NCBI RefSeq assembly: GCF_900187265.1
Contig: NZ_LT906450.1
Coordinates: 1,355,444-1,419,443 of the forward strand
From: Rhodococcus rhodochrous
Lineage (GTDB): Bacteria > Actinomycetota > Actinomycetes > Mycobacteriales > Mycobacteriaceae
DNA: 64,000 bases
Reading direction: 5' to 3'
Positions 7,965-16,371 of this stretch are shown here, piece after piece (position 1 is the stretch's first letter; every line of letters begins with the position of its first letter). Both the position numbers and the translations under genes were made by a program. Under the pieces are notes generated by a model, which did no database searches, had not been told where the DNA came from, and saw only the letters and a program-made list of their open reading frames with translations.

Positions 7965-9532
7965 GCTGCGGCCTCCTGGAATCCGCCCATGGCCGAGCCG
8001 AGGGCTTCGCGGTCGAACGGGCCTTCGTCGAACTCGGCGACGATCCGTCCGCGGTAGAGCACGACGATCCGGTCGGCGAGGCTGCAGATCTCGTCGAGAT
8101 CGGACGAGATGAGCAGGATCGCGGCGCCCCGGGAGCGGTGTTCGACGAGGGTGTCCCACACGAATTCGGTGGCACCGATGTCGAGACCGCGGGTGGGCTG
8201 GGCGACGACGAGGACGTCGGGCTCACCGTCGAGGACCCGACCGAGCACCACGCGCTGCGCGTGCCCACCGGACAGGGTGCCGGCGAGCGTGCGCGGGCTC
8301 TGGGCCTTGACCGACAGTGCGGCGATGATGCGCTCGGCGCGTTCACGGACGGCGGTCCGCGACAGGCGTCCCCAGCGACGCGCGAGCGGGGGATCGGTGT
8401 AGCTGTCGATCGCGAGATTGGTATCGATCCCCAGCGACTTGATCAGTCCTCGGGTGTAGCGGTCGGCGGGGACGATGCCGACACCGGCCTCGCGCATCGC
8501 GCGGGGGGACGAGGCGTCGATCTCGCGTTCGGCGACGACGACCGCGCCGGTGGAGTCGGGGGCGAGCCCGGACAGGACGTCCTCGAGGGCGGACTGACCG
8601 TTGCCCTCGACTCCGGCGACGGCGACGAGCTGCCCGGATGCGACCCGGAGGGTCACGTCGTGCAACTGATCGGGGACGGACACGCCGACCAGTTCGAGCT
8701 TCCGGCTCCCGGCCGGTTCGGTGGCCGCGCGGCGGATGCCCAGTCCGACCTCGCGGCCGACCATGTCGCGGGCGAGTTCGGCGGTGGTGACGCTCTCGGC
8801 GCCGTCTCCGCGGATGGGGCGTTCGGCGACGAGCTGCCCTCCTCGCAGCACACCGACCCGGTCGGCGGCCTCGAGGACCTCCTCCAGATGGTGGGTGATG
8901 AGCACGATCCCGACGCCGCGTTCGGTGGCGAGTCGGCGGACCTGTGCGAGCAGTGAATGCACCTCGGCCGGGGCGAGATTCGCGGTCGGTTCGTCGAGCA
9001 GCAGGTAACCGGCGCCCAGGTGCAGGGCACGCAGGATCTCGACGCGCTGCTGCTCGCCGACCGACAGGTTCTCCACGCGTGCGGTGGGGTCGCAGGCGAG
9101 ACCGGTGTCTTCGGCGAGGGCGGCGATCTCAGCCTCTGCGCGCCGCAGACGTTTCCGGCCGATCACTCCGGGGGACCGGCCGAGCAGGAAGTTCTCGGCG
9201 ACCGTCATGCTCGGCACGAGCATGAAGTGCTGGTGGACCATGGCGATCCGCTCCCGGCCTCCGTCGGTGAGCGACTTTCCGTCCACCGCAATGGAACCGG
9301 AGCCCGGCGGGAGCAACCCGGTGAGGATGCGCATCAGGGTCGACTTGCCGGCGCCGTTCTCGCCGAGCAGCGCGTAGACCTCGCCGGGCCGCACATGCAA
9401 CGACACGTCGCGCAGGACGGTGTTCTCACCGAAGGACCGGTGGATACCGCGCATCACGACGCCCTCGGCGGGGACCGATTCTGCCACTCCCGCAGCGGTG
9501 GTGATGCTCGCGGTCGAAGTTGCTGTCACCAT
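7961..9532 (-). CDS. nucleoside ABC transporter ATP-binding protein (two ABC domains)
   Basis: A 523-aa tandem ABC ATPase of the sugar/nucleoside importer type (RbsA/YufO/NupA). Domain 1 (about 25-260) has Walker A GENGAGKST and the signature LSVGEQQRVEI. Domain 2 (about 275-520) has a degenerate Walker A (VEGNGQSA), as is normal in this family, and LSGGHAQRV with the D-loop GLDIGATE. The ATG at 9532 has GGAAGG about 9 nt upstream. It is the first gene of the importer operon and is divergent from the XRE-cupin regulator, which is the likely controller. Confidence 0.92.
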   Translation of the reverse strand: MVTATSTASITTAAGVAESVPAEGVVMRGIHRSFGENTVLRDVSLHVRPGEVYALLGENGAGKSTLMRILTGLLPPGSGSIAVDGKSLTDGGRERIAMVHQHFMLVPSMTVAENFLLGRSPGVIGRKRLRRAEAEIAALAEDTGLACDPTARVENLSVGEQQRVEILRALHLGAGYLLLDEPTANLAPAEVHSLLAQVRRLATERGVGIVLITHHLEEVLEAADRVGVLRGGQLVAERPIRGDGAESVTTAELARDMVGREVGLGIRRAATEPAGSRKLELVGVSVPDQLHDVTLRVASGQLVAVAGVEGNGQSALEDVLSGLAPDSTGAVVVAEREIDASSPRAMREAGVGIVPADRYTRGLIKSLGIDTNLAIDSYTDPPLARRWGRLSRTAVRERAERIIAALSVKAQSPRTLAGTLSGGHAQRVVLGRVLDGEPDVLVVAQPTRGLDIGATEFVWDTLVEHRSRGAAILLISSDLDEICSLADRIVVLYRGRIVAEFDEGPFDREALGSAMGGFQEAAA

Positions 9533-9642
9533 ACGGTGGGACCTTCCGAGTAATCGCTATGTGTTAAGTCGAGACGATCCAGGTTGGTAATTGAGCGGCC
9601 GTGTCCGATTCATGACGATTGTGTTTCGGGCGGCGGAAGGGG

Positions 9643-10245
9643 ATGAAGTTCGTGATGCCGACGGAGAATGCAGTGCCGGAACAGGATCGCGTCGCCCGGG
9701 TGGGCGGCGTCATCCGCGCCGTCCGCAGGCAGGAGGACCTCAGTGCGCGGGCACTGGCCGCGCGTGCCGGGGTCAGTCAGGCGTTCCTCAGTCAGGTCGA
9801 ACGTGGTCTCAACGCGCCCTCGCTCGCCACGCTGTACAGGATCGCCGACGCGCTCGGACGGTCGCCGTCGGACTTCCTCGATCCGGCTCCTGCCGACGAT
9901 GTACTGGTGGTGCGTGCCGCGGGTCGCGTCGCCCGGGCGGTGACGGGAACCCCTGCGGCTCCGGTGACGTGGACGGCCCGCGGCAACGGGACGATCGCCG
10001 AGGTGTACCAGTACGAGATCGGACCGGACGACGACATCGCCGGATGGTTCCGCCGCTCCGACGATCTCGTGCTGGTGATGACCGGTGGACTGCTCGAGGT
10101 GGAGGTACGCGGACGCCCGGCGGTCGAACTCGCGGAGGGGGACTGCCTGTTCGCCGCGGCGGGGACCGAGATGCACTGGCGCCATCGGGGTTCGGAGCCG
10201 GCTCGTCTGGTGCTCTGCGTCGGGGCGCGGTCCGGGAATCCGTAA
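9643..10245 (+). CDS. XRE-cupin transcriptional regulator
   Basis: About 200 aa. Residues 15-75 are an XRE HTH (LAARAGVSQAFLSQVERGLN and the NAPSLATLYRIADAL helix). A C-terminal cupin_2 barrel (about 115-195) carries EMHWRH near its end, the usual ligand-sensing domain of this class. The start is ambiguous: ATG at 9643, GTG at 9652 and ATG at 9655 are in frame behind GGAAGGGG; 9643 is reported. It is divergent from the ABC importer operon (9533-9642 holds the shared promoters) and upstream of the second dioxygenase, so it may control both. XRE-cupin regulators usually repress catabolic genes. Confidence 0.85.
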   Translation: MKFVMPTENAVPEQDRVARVGGVIRAVRRQEDLSARALAARAGVSQAFLSQVERGLNAPSLATLYRIADALGRSPSDFLDPAPADDVLVVRAAGRVARAVTGTPAAPVTWTARGNGTIAEVYQYEIGPDDDIAGWFRRSDDLVLVMTGGLLEVEVRGRPAVELAEGDCLFAAAGTEMHWRHRGSEPARLVLCVGARSGNP

Positions 10246-10333
10246 CACGGTCCTCACCGCAGCGAGACGGATCCGCAGTATCGCAGGAATCAACTCATAG
10301 CGATCACCCGTCCGCTCTGTCCAGGAGTCACCC

Positions 10334-11326
10334 ATGGAAGCTCTGCCTCTCATCGATCTGCGTCCGCTGCGCGACGGGAGCGACCCGCACGCCGTCGCCG
10401 GCGCGCTCGACGCCGCGTGTACCGACCTCGGGTTCTTCGTCGTCACCGGTCACGGACTCGACCCCGACCTCCGCGCGGCGACGATGGAGCAGGCGCGGCG
10501 CTTCTTCGCGCTGCCCTTCGAGGAGAAGATGGAGATCGCCATCGCGAAATCCCCCTGCCACAGCGGATATGTGCCGCCGAAGACCGAAACACTCGACCCC
10601 ACCGTCGGAGCCGACGGCAAGGAGGCCTTCGACATCACCACCGACCGTGCGGCCGATCATCCGGAGGTGATCGCGGGTACGCCGCTGCACGGTCCGGCGC
10701 AGTGGCCGGCCTCGCTGATGCCCGACTTCAAGAGTGTCGCCGACGAGTACGCGAAGGCGTGCCTGGACATCAACGCCCACCTCATGCGCGGTCTCGCACT
10801 CGCTCTCGGCCTCGACGCCGACGCCTTCGTGTCGATGTTCACCGACCCGCTCGGGTCGCTCCGTATGCTGCACTACCCACCCGTTCCCGTCGGCGATACC
10901 GCACTCGGCATCGCGCCCCACACCGACTACGGCTCGTTGACACTGCTCGCCCAGGACGACATCGGTGGGCTGCAGGTCGCCGCGCGAGGTGGCGGGTGGA
11001 TCGACGTGGTGACCCCGCCCGACGCGCTGATCGTCAACCTCGGCGACATGATCGCCCGGTGGACCAACCACCGCTACGTCTCCACCCGTCATCGTGTGCT
11101 GAATCCCACGCACGGGCACCGTTATTCGCTGCCCTATTTCGTCACCCCGGACTACAACGCCGTGATCGAGGCGATCCCGACCTGTGTCGAACCGGGCGCG
11201 GAGCCGATCCACCCACCGATCGGGGCCGGCGAGTACCTGCAATCGCGGTTCGAAGCGACGCACGCGTACCTCGGGGCCCCGACCGACGGTCAGATCGACA
11301 AGCACACCGTCTTGGTCTCCAAGTAG
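10334..11326 (+). CDS. 2-oxoglutarate/Fe(II)-dependent dioxygenase, isopenicillin N synthase family (second)
   Basis: A 330-aa enzyme with a DIOX_N domain (about 5-110, CTDLGFFVVTGHGLD) and a 2OG-Fe(II) domain. Iron ligands are HTD in APHTDYGS and a distal His in TRHRVLNP; HRYSLPYF gives the 2OG-binding Arg-x-Ser. AGGAG precedes the ATG at 10334. It is a paralogue, not a duplicate, of the 2952-4007 gene. It runs into the convergent aldehyde dehydrogenase gene with a 37-bp 3' overlap. An alcohol or aldehyde produced by hydroxylation could feed the GMC and ALDH enzymes next door; this is inference. Confidence 0.85.
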   Translation: MEALPLIDLRPLRDGSDPHAVAGALDAACTDLGFFVVTGHGLDPDLRAATMEQARRFFALPFEEKMEIAIAKSPCHSGYVPPKTETLDPTVGADGKEAFDITTDRAADHPEVIAGTPLHGPAQWPASLMPDFKSVADEYAKACLDINAHLMRGLALALGLDADAFVSMFTDPLGSLRMLHYPPVPVGDTALGIAPHTDYGSLTLLAQDDIGGLQVAARGGGWIDVVTPPDALIVNLGDMIARWTNHRYVSTRHRVLNPTHGHRYSLPYFVTPDYNAVIEAIPTCVEPGAEPIHPPIGAGEYLQSRFEATHAYLGAPTDGQIDKHTVLVSK

Positions 11327-12783
11327 TTCTCCAGTCCGGCGGCGCCGTTCTCGTAACCCCAGCCGGACTGCTTGTGGCCACCCTTGACCAGTTCGGGGGA
11401 GAAGTAGGAGTGGCAGTTGATCCACACGGTGCCGGCGCGGATCGCGTCGGCCACCCTGTGGGCCCGCGACAGATCCGACGTCCACACGCTCGCCGCGAGA
11501 CCGTAGTCGGTGTCGTTGGCCCAGGTGATCACTTCGTCGGGGTCGTCGAAGGGGGTCACCGTCACGACCGGGCCGAAGATCTCCTCGCGCATCATCGGCA
11601 GATCCGGGGCGGCGTCGACCACCACGGTGGGCTCGTAGAAGCTGCCGGTCTCGCCCACCATACGACCACCCGTCACGACCGTGGCCCCCGCGCGGACTCC
11701 GTCGTCGACGTAGGACGCCACCGTGTCGCGGTGCCGCAGGCTCACCAGCGGACCCAGATCGGTGTCGTCGTCGAGTCCGTGGCCGAGCCGCAGGGTGTCC
11801 GCAGCAGCGGCGAGACCGTCGACGACCTGCTCGTAGACGCGCCGCTCGGCGTAGATCCGGGAACCGGCGACGCACACCTGCCCGCAGTTGGCGAAGATGC
11901 CGCGCGCGAGGCCGGGGATCGTCAGCGGCAGGTCGGTGTCGCCGAAGACGACCGCCGGGGACTTGCCGCCGAGTTCGAGGGTGAGCCGCGAGAGATTGTG
12001 CGCCCCGGCCGAGGCGACGAGCTTCTTCCCGACCTCCGTGGACCCGGTGAACGTCACCTTGTCGACTCCCGCGTGCTCGGCCAGCATGCGACCGACCTCA
12101 CCGCCACCGGTGAGGATGTTGACGACCCCGTCGGGGATGCCGCTCTCCGCGAGCAGTTCACCGAACCGCAGGGCGGTCAGCGAGGTGTCCTCGGCCGGCT
12201 TGAGCACGACGGTGCATCCCGCGGCGAGTGCCGGCGCCAGTTTCATCGCCGCCATGAGCAGCGGTGAGTTCCACGGCACGATCGCGGCGACCACACCGAC
12301 CGGTTCGCGCACGGAGTGCGCGACGACCTTCCGTCCCGGCGGCGCGTAGGTGATCGACGGTGTGACGGTGGTCCCCGTGATCTTTGTGGCCCATCCCGCG
12401 TAGTAGCGGAACTGCTCCGCCGCGGAGGGGATCTCGGCGAATCGGGAGGTCGCCCAGGACTTGCCCTGGTCGAGGGTCTCGAGTTCGGCGAGTTCGTCGG
12501 CGTGGGCGTCGATGGCCTCGGCGATCCGCCACAGCACGCGGGCGCGGGCCGCGGGCGTGCACGAGGCCCACTCGTTCTGCAGAGCGTGGCGCGCGGCGGC
12601 GATCGCGGTGTCCACCTCGCCGGCTCCGGCCGATGCGAGTGTCGCGAGCGGCACGCCCGTGGCCGGGTCGCTCGTCTCGAAGGGCTCGCCGGAACCGGGG
12701 ATCCATCGGCCGTCGACGAGCAGTGATTTCGTGCCGTCGCGGAGGAAATCGGCACAGTACCGGGGGAGGGCTGCGGTGATCAC
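11290..12783 (-). CDS. aldehyde dehydrogenase (NAD(P)+)
   Basis: A 497-aa class 1/2-like ALDH of full length. It has the cofactor/oxyanion Asn motif VPWNSPLLMA, TFTGSTEVGKK, catalytic Glu in LELGGKSP and catalytic Cys in NCGQVCVAGSR, and ends in the canonical GLENYLETKTV. The GTG start overlaps the stop of the preceding oxygenase gene (GTGA at 12780-12783). It is the last gene of the split-Rieske operon and oxidises an aldehyde to an acid there. Betaine-aldehyde-like and phenylacetaldehyde-like ALDHs share these motifs, so the substrate stays open. Confidence 0.92.
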   Translation of the reverse strand: MITAALPRYCADFLRDGTKSLLVDGRWIPGSGEPFETSDPATGVPLATLASAGAGEVDTAIAAARHALQNEWASCTPAARARVLWRIAEAIDAHADELAELETLDQGKSWATSRFAEIPSAAEQFRYYAGWATKITGTTVTPSITYAPPGRKVVAHSVREPVGVVAAIVPWNSPLLMAAMKLAPALAAGCTVVLKPAEDTSLTALRFGELLAESGIPDGVVNILTGGGEVGRMLAEHAGVDKVTFTGSTEVGKKLVASAGAHNLSRLTLELGGKSPAVVFGDTDLPLTIPGLARGIFANCGQVCVAGSRIYAERRVYEQVVDGLAAAADTLRLGHGLDDDTDLGPLVSLRHRDTVASYVDDGVRAGATVVTGGRMVGETGSFYEPTVVVDAAPDLPMMREEIFGPVVTVTPFDDPDEVITWANDTDYGLAASVWTSDLSRAHRVADAIRAGTVWINCHSYFSPELVKGGHKQSGWGYENGAAGLENYLETKTVCLSI

Positions 12784-13667
12784 GTGTCTGCTCCTCGGGT
12801 ATCGACGGGACGGAAAGGCAGGGCGCCCCAACGCAGTCCTTTGGCCTTGAGCCAGCGCCGGTAGGTGACCGACGAAGCGTCGGCGCGGGTGGGGATCTCT
12901 TCGCGCGGATCGAGCGGCAACAGGAGCGGACGCTGGTTCTCGACGATGATGCGGTCCTGCAGGAAGATCACCTGCTCGAACTGCACCAGCTCGGTGTGCG
13001 TGGAATCCGGGTCGACGAGGTACATCACCGGCTGTGCGCGGCACAGGGTTTCGTCGATCGGCTGGATGAACAGGGCGATCGCGTCGAGACGGGTGGGATC
13101 GGAGGGCGAGACCCGGTAGAGTATCACCTGATACGGATTCGGGACGCGGTAGGTCAGCTGTGCGAACGTGCCCTCGGAGGCCGCGGAGATCTGCGGCTGG
13201 AAGAACGTGCAGTCGGTGGCCCACACCTCGTCGGTCTCCCGGCGGATCTCCCACTTGTAGCGTGCGACCTCCGTGGCGGCCTCGCCGCCGAGGATGCCGG
13301 TGTGCACGAACGGGAAGTGCGCCATGTCGAGGAAGTTCTCGACCACCCGGCCGGGGGACGACCGGAGCGTGACCCACCCGCACGGCACGTAGCGCCGGTC
13401 GGGTTCGTCGGCCTCGTCGATGGGGAAGACGTCCTTCTCGGGGGTGCCGAGCGTGGTCCACACGAACCCGTATCGGCGTTGCACGGGAAGCACGGCGTCG
13501 CCGTCGTGCACCGTCGGTTCGCCGTCGGCGTCGACGCTGCACTCGATGTCGGCGCCGAGCAGGCGGGTGCGCACGACGGCCTCGGCGACCTCCTGTTCGG
13601 AACAGACCGGATACCACTGGTTCAGCACGACCGGGTCGTCGCAGCGTGTGGTGATGCTGGTCGTCAC
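12780..13667 (-). CDS. Rieske-type oxygenase catalytic subunit lacking its Rieske domain (NdmC-like)
   Basis: A 295-aa protein with the C-terminal half of a VanA/NdmA-type oxygenase. The mononuclear iron site is intact: ENFLDMAHFPFVH gives the bridging Asp114 and ligands His117 and His122, and Asp238 in LQDRIIVENQRP is the likely third ligand. The N-terminus starts like the family (VVLNQWYPVCSEQEV) but jumps from about residue 57 straight to RYGFVWTTLG. The CxH...CxxH cluster loop, roughly 55-60 residues, is absent, so it cannot hold a Rieske cluster. In Pseudomonas NdmC has the same loss and gets electrons from a Rieske domain on another protein; here the free Rieske protein at 16956-17591 is the candidate. 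The GTG start follows GAGGAG and overlaps the GMC stop. Confidence 0.8.
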   Translation of the reverse strand: MTTSITTRCDDPVVLNQWYPVCSEQEVAEAVVRTRLLGADIECSVDADGEPTVHDGDAVLPVQRRYGFVWTTLGTPEKDVFPIDEADEPDRRYVPCGWVTLRSSPGRVVENFLDMAHFPFVHTGILGGEAATEVARYKWEIRRETDEVWATDCTFFQPQISAASEGTFAQLTYRVPNPYQVILYRVSPSDPTRLDAIALFIQPIDETLCRAQPVMYLVDPDSTHTELVQFEQVIFLQDRIIVENQRPLLLPLDPREEIPTRADASSVTYRRWLKAKGLRWGALPFRPVDTRGADT

Positions 13668-15229
13668 GACAAGCTCCTCTCGGTTCCGGTGATCAGTGCG
13701 GCCGCGCGCTCGGCGAGGGCGATCACGGGGGCGTTGGTGTTGCACGACGGGAGCACCGGGATGACGGAGGCGTCGACGACGCGCAGTCCGTCCACGCCGT
13801 GGACGCGCAGGTCCGGGTCGACGACGGCGTCGGGTCCCACGCCCATCGCGCACGTGCCGCCCGTGTGGAAGAAGGTTGCGCAACTGGCTCGGACGAAGGC
13901 TTCGGCGTCGGCGCGGCCGAGACGACGGTCCGGTGCCGCGGGTGCCTCGACCAGATCTTGCAACGCGGAGGTCTCGGCGAGGTCGAAGATGCGGTCGAGA
14001 CCGGCGACGAGGGCGTCGAGGTCGCGGGGATCGGACAGATAGCGCGGGTCGATGATCGGCGCCGTGCCCGGATCCGCGGACCGCAGTGTCAGCTGTCCGA
14101 CGCTGTAGGAGCGCATGAGGCCCGGGGAGATCGCGAAGACGTCGCCGGTGACGTCGTAGCGTGCGGCCACCTCCGGGGTGGCGTGCGCACCCTGGACGAC
14201 GAAGGCGTGCAGGTCGGGCAGGTCCAGCGACGGGTCCGAACGCCAGTTGAGGATCGCGCCACCGCCGTTGTCGCGGGCAGGGCCGAGCGGATTGCGGGCC
14301 CGGAAGTTCACGCCCATGAGCAGAGGGTGGTCCTGGAGGTTGCGTCCGACACCGGGAAGTGCGGTGTGCACGGGGATCCCGTGCTCCTGCAGATGCTCGG
14401 GATCGCCGATACCTGAGAGCAGCAGCAGGTGCGGGCTCGAGATCGCACCGGCACAGAGCAGGACCTCGGCGTCGGCACGGACCACGGTGTCCGTGCCTCC
14501 ACTGCCGTACCGCACACCCACGCACCGGTCGCCGTCGAGCACCAAGCCCGACACCGTGACGTCGGTGCGCACGGTGAGATTGGGCCGGGTCCGCGCCGGA
14601 TCGAGATAGGCACGGGCCGTGCTGACGCGGTGCCCGTCGTCGATCGTGAGGTTCGCCAGGGAGGCGCCCTCGATGTCCGGCCCGTTGCAGTCGTCGAGCA
14701 CGGTCATGTCGAGTTCGGCTGCGGCATCGAGCAACCCGGTAGCGATGGGATGCGGGTCGGCGGGTCGGGTGATGCGCACCGGGCCTCCGGCGCCGCGGAA
14801 GGCGGTGGCGCCGCCCTCCCAGTCCTCGGCGCGGCGGAACCACGGGAGCAGCGACGCGAAGTTCCAGCCCTTCGCTCCGGCGGTCTCCCACGCGTCGTAG
14901 TCCGACGGGTGCCCGCGGTACCAGAGCATCGCGTTGAGACTGCTCGATCCGCCGAGGACCCGGCCGCGCGGGATCGGCACTGCGCGACCGTCGAGCAACG
15001 GGTTGGGCGCGTAGCTGTGTCCCCAGTCGTAGTCGCCGCCGAGCAGTCCCGCCCAGGTCGCCGGCGCGTCGATCGAGGGGAGACCGGCGTGGTCCGGTCC
15101 TGCCTCGAGGAGCAGCACGGTGGTGTCGGGATTCTCGGTCAGGCGGGCGGCGAGTACGCACCCCGCCGATCCGCCGCCGACGACGACATAGTCGAATCCG
15201 TCGGTTGTGTACACGTCAGTTGTGTTCAC
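13664..15229 (-). CDS. GMC-family FAD-dependent alcohol/choline-type oxidoreductase
   Basis: About 521 aa. The N-terminal FAD site VVVGGGSAGCVLA, the GMC signature 1 region (PRGRVLGGSSSLNAM) and signature 2 (GAISSPHLLLLSGIG) are all present. The active-site His is in FFHTGGTCAMG, and the second conserved site is NTNAPVIALAERAA. GMC enzymes oxidise alcohols to aldehydes. The start is uncertain: GTG at 15229 overlaps the previous gene by 14 bp, GTG at 15214 lies just after its stop, and neither has a clear Shine-Dalgarno sequence. In the operon it would supply an aldehyde to the ALDH two genes downstream. Confidence 0.9.
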   Translation of the reverse strand: MNTTDVYTTDGFDYVVVGGGSAGCVLAARLTENPDTTVLLLEAGPDHAGLPSIDAPATWAGLLGGDYDWGHSYAPNPLLDGRAVPIPRGRVLGGSSSLNAMLWYRGHPSDYDAWETAGAKGWNFASLLPWFRRAEDWEGGATAFRGAGGPVRITRPADPHPIATGLLDAAAELDMTVLDDCNGPDIEGASLANLTIDDGHRVSTARAYLDPARTRPNLTVRTDVTVSGLVLDGDRCVGVRYGSGGTDTVVRADAEVLLCAGAISSPHLLLLSGIGDPEHLQEHGIPVHTALPGVGRNLQDHPLLMGVNFRARNPLGPARDNGGGAILNWRSDPSLDLPDLHAFVVQGAHATPEVAARYDVTGDVFAISPGLMRSYSVGQLTLRSADPGTAPIIDPRYLSDPRDLDALVAGLDRIFDLAETSALQDLVEAPAAPDRRLGRADAEAFVRASCATFFHTGGTCAMGVGPDAVVDPDLRVHGVDGLRVVDASVIPVLPSCNTNAPVIALAERAAALITGTERSLS

Positions 15230-15839
15230 TGGGGCCCATGATGGTGATGCCCTCCGTCGCCTCCACGTGGCGAACGAAGATGTACTTGTCCTCCCGGCCG
15301 TCGCTGTGCTTGCGTTTGATGCCCGGCTGCACGACGCTCGAGACCTTCGCGACGAGCACGTACGGTTCGTCCGCGGACAACCCTGCGACACAGTGCTTGT
15401 CGAACTCCTCGAGGGTCTCCGCGGTGTAGGCCTTCTCGATTCCCGCTCCGCGGGCGATCGCGGCGATGTCGACCTTGCCCTTCGCGGTGTGGGTCGGCGG
15501 CCCACCGATGGACTGGTAGCACTCGTTGTCCCACACCACTGTGAACAGGTTGCGGGGCTGCTCGTTGGCGAGGGTCGCGAGGATGCCGAGGTTGAACAGC
15601 ATGCCGCCGTCGGTGTCGAGCGAGACGATGCGGCGGTGCGGCAGGCCCACCGCGAGACCGAACGCCTGCGGGGTCACACAGCCGAGCTGCTGCTGGAACA
15701 GGCTGGCCTCGCGCATGTGCGGGGCGGCGTTGTACCACTCGTCGACGCTCGCGCCGAGGGAGAGGATGACGAGTTCGTTCTCGAGCCTGGACGCGAGTGC
15801 CTGCATGCACTCGAATCGGGTCATGCGCATGGTGGTCAT
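15216..15839 (-). CDS. TPP-dependent decarboxylase, beta (TPP-binding) subunit, sulfopyruvate/phosphonopyruvate decarboxylase-like
   Basis: A 207-aa PP domain of the two-subunit ComDE class. The TPP/Mg motif begins SLDTDGGMLFNLG and closes about 27 residues later with DNECYQ. Together with the upstream PYR subunit it makes one active site, typically decarboxylating a 2-oxo acid (sulfopyruvate, phosphonopyruvate). ATG at 15839 overlaps the alpha stop as ATGA, so the subunits are made together. No coenzyme M or phosphonate genes are near, so the substrate is probably another 2-oxo acid. Confidence 0.8.
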   Translation of the reverse strand: MTTMRMTRFECMQALASRLENELVILSLGASVDEWYNAAPHMREASLFQQQLGCVTPQAFGLAVGLPHRRIVSLDTDGGMLFNLGILATLANEQPRNLFTVVWDNECYQSIGGPPTHTAKGKVDIAAIARGAGIEKAYTAETLEEFDKHCVAGLSADEPYVLVAKVSSVVQPGIKRKHSDGREDKYIFVRHVEATEGITIMGPSEHN

Positions 15840-16336
15840 CGGACGAGTCCTCCTCCGAGGGCGATGGCGGAATGGTGGTAGGCGGAGTAGGACCACTCGA
15901 AAGCGTCGTGGATGGCGCGTTCGATCGCGTCCTCCTCCCGCACGATGCGGTACGGGATGCGCAGTGCGTCGAGGATCGGCTCCATCGTGATGCCGTGCGG
16001 TACGGCCCACCAGTTGTTCTCGCCGAGTTCGCCGCGGTAGCTCATGAGCATGATCACCGGGATGCCGGCACCGAGGCCCATGCGGGCGAGCGGTTCGACG
16101 GAGGCACGCAGGCCGGAGTTCTCCATGATGAGCGCGGCACGCTTGCCGGACAGGAAGATTCCGCCGCAGATCGCAGCGCCCTCACCCTCGTTGGTGACCT
16201 GGATGGTGCGGATGGTGGGGTGCGCGTCGAGAGCGGGGTAGAGCTCCTTGAACAAGGAGTCGGGCAGGTAGCACACGGTGGTGACGCCGGCCTTCTCCAG
16301 GCCGCGGATCACCGCGTCGACGGTGGACTGTTGCAT
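15836..16336 (-). CDS. TPP-dependent decarboxylase, alpha (PYR) subunit
   Basis: A 166-aa PYR domain resembling ComD and the N-terminal part of phosphonopyruvate decarboxylases. VTNEGEGAAICGG carries the Glu that activates the TPP aminopyrimidine, and MENSGLRASVEPLARMG is a family-typical stretch. The ATG at 16336 follows AAAGGA. It is followed by the beta subunit with a 4-bp overlap and preceded by a 35-bp gap after the GST-like gene, the longest gap inside this operon. Confidence 0.8.
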   Translation of the reverse strand: MQQSTVDAVIRGLEKAGVTTVCYLPDSLFKELYPALDAHPTIRTIQVTNEGEGAAICGGIFLSGKRAALIMENSGLRASVEPLARMGLGAGIPVIMLMSYRGELGENNWWAVPHGITMEPILDALRIPYRIVREEDAIERAIHDAFEWSYSAYHHSAIALGGGLVR

Positions 16337-16371
16337 GTGGCGTCCTTTCGGAATGTGGGCAGTCGGAGAGA

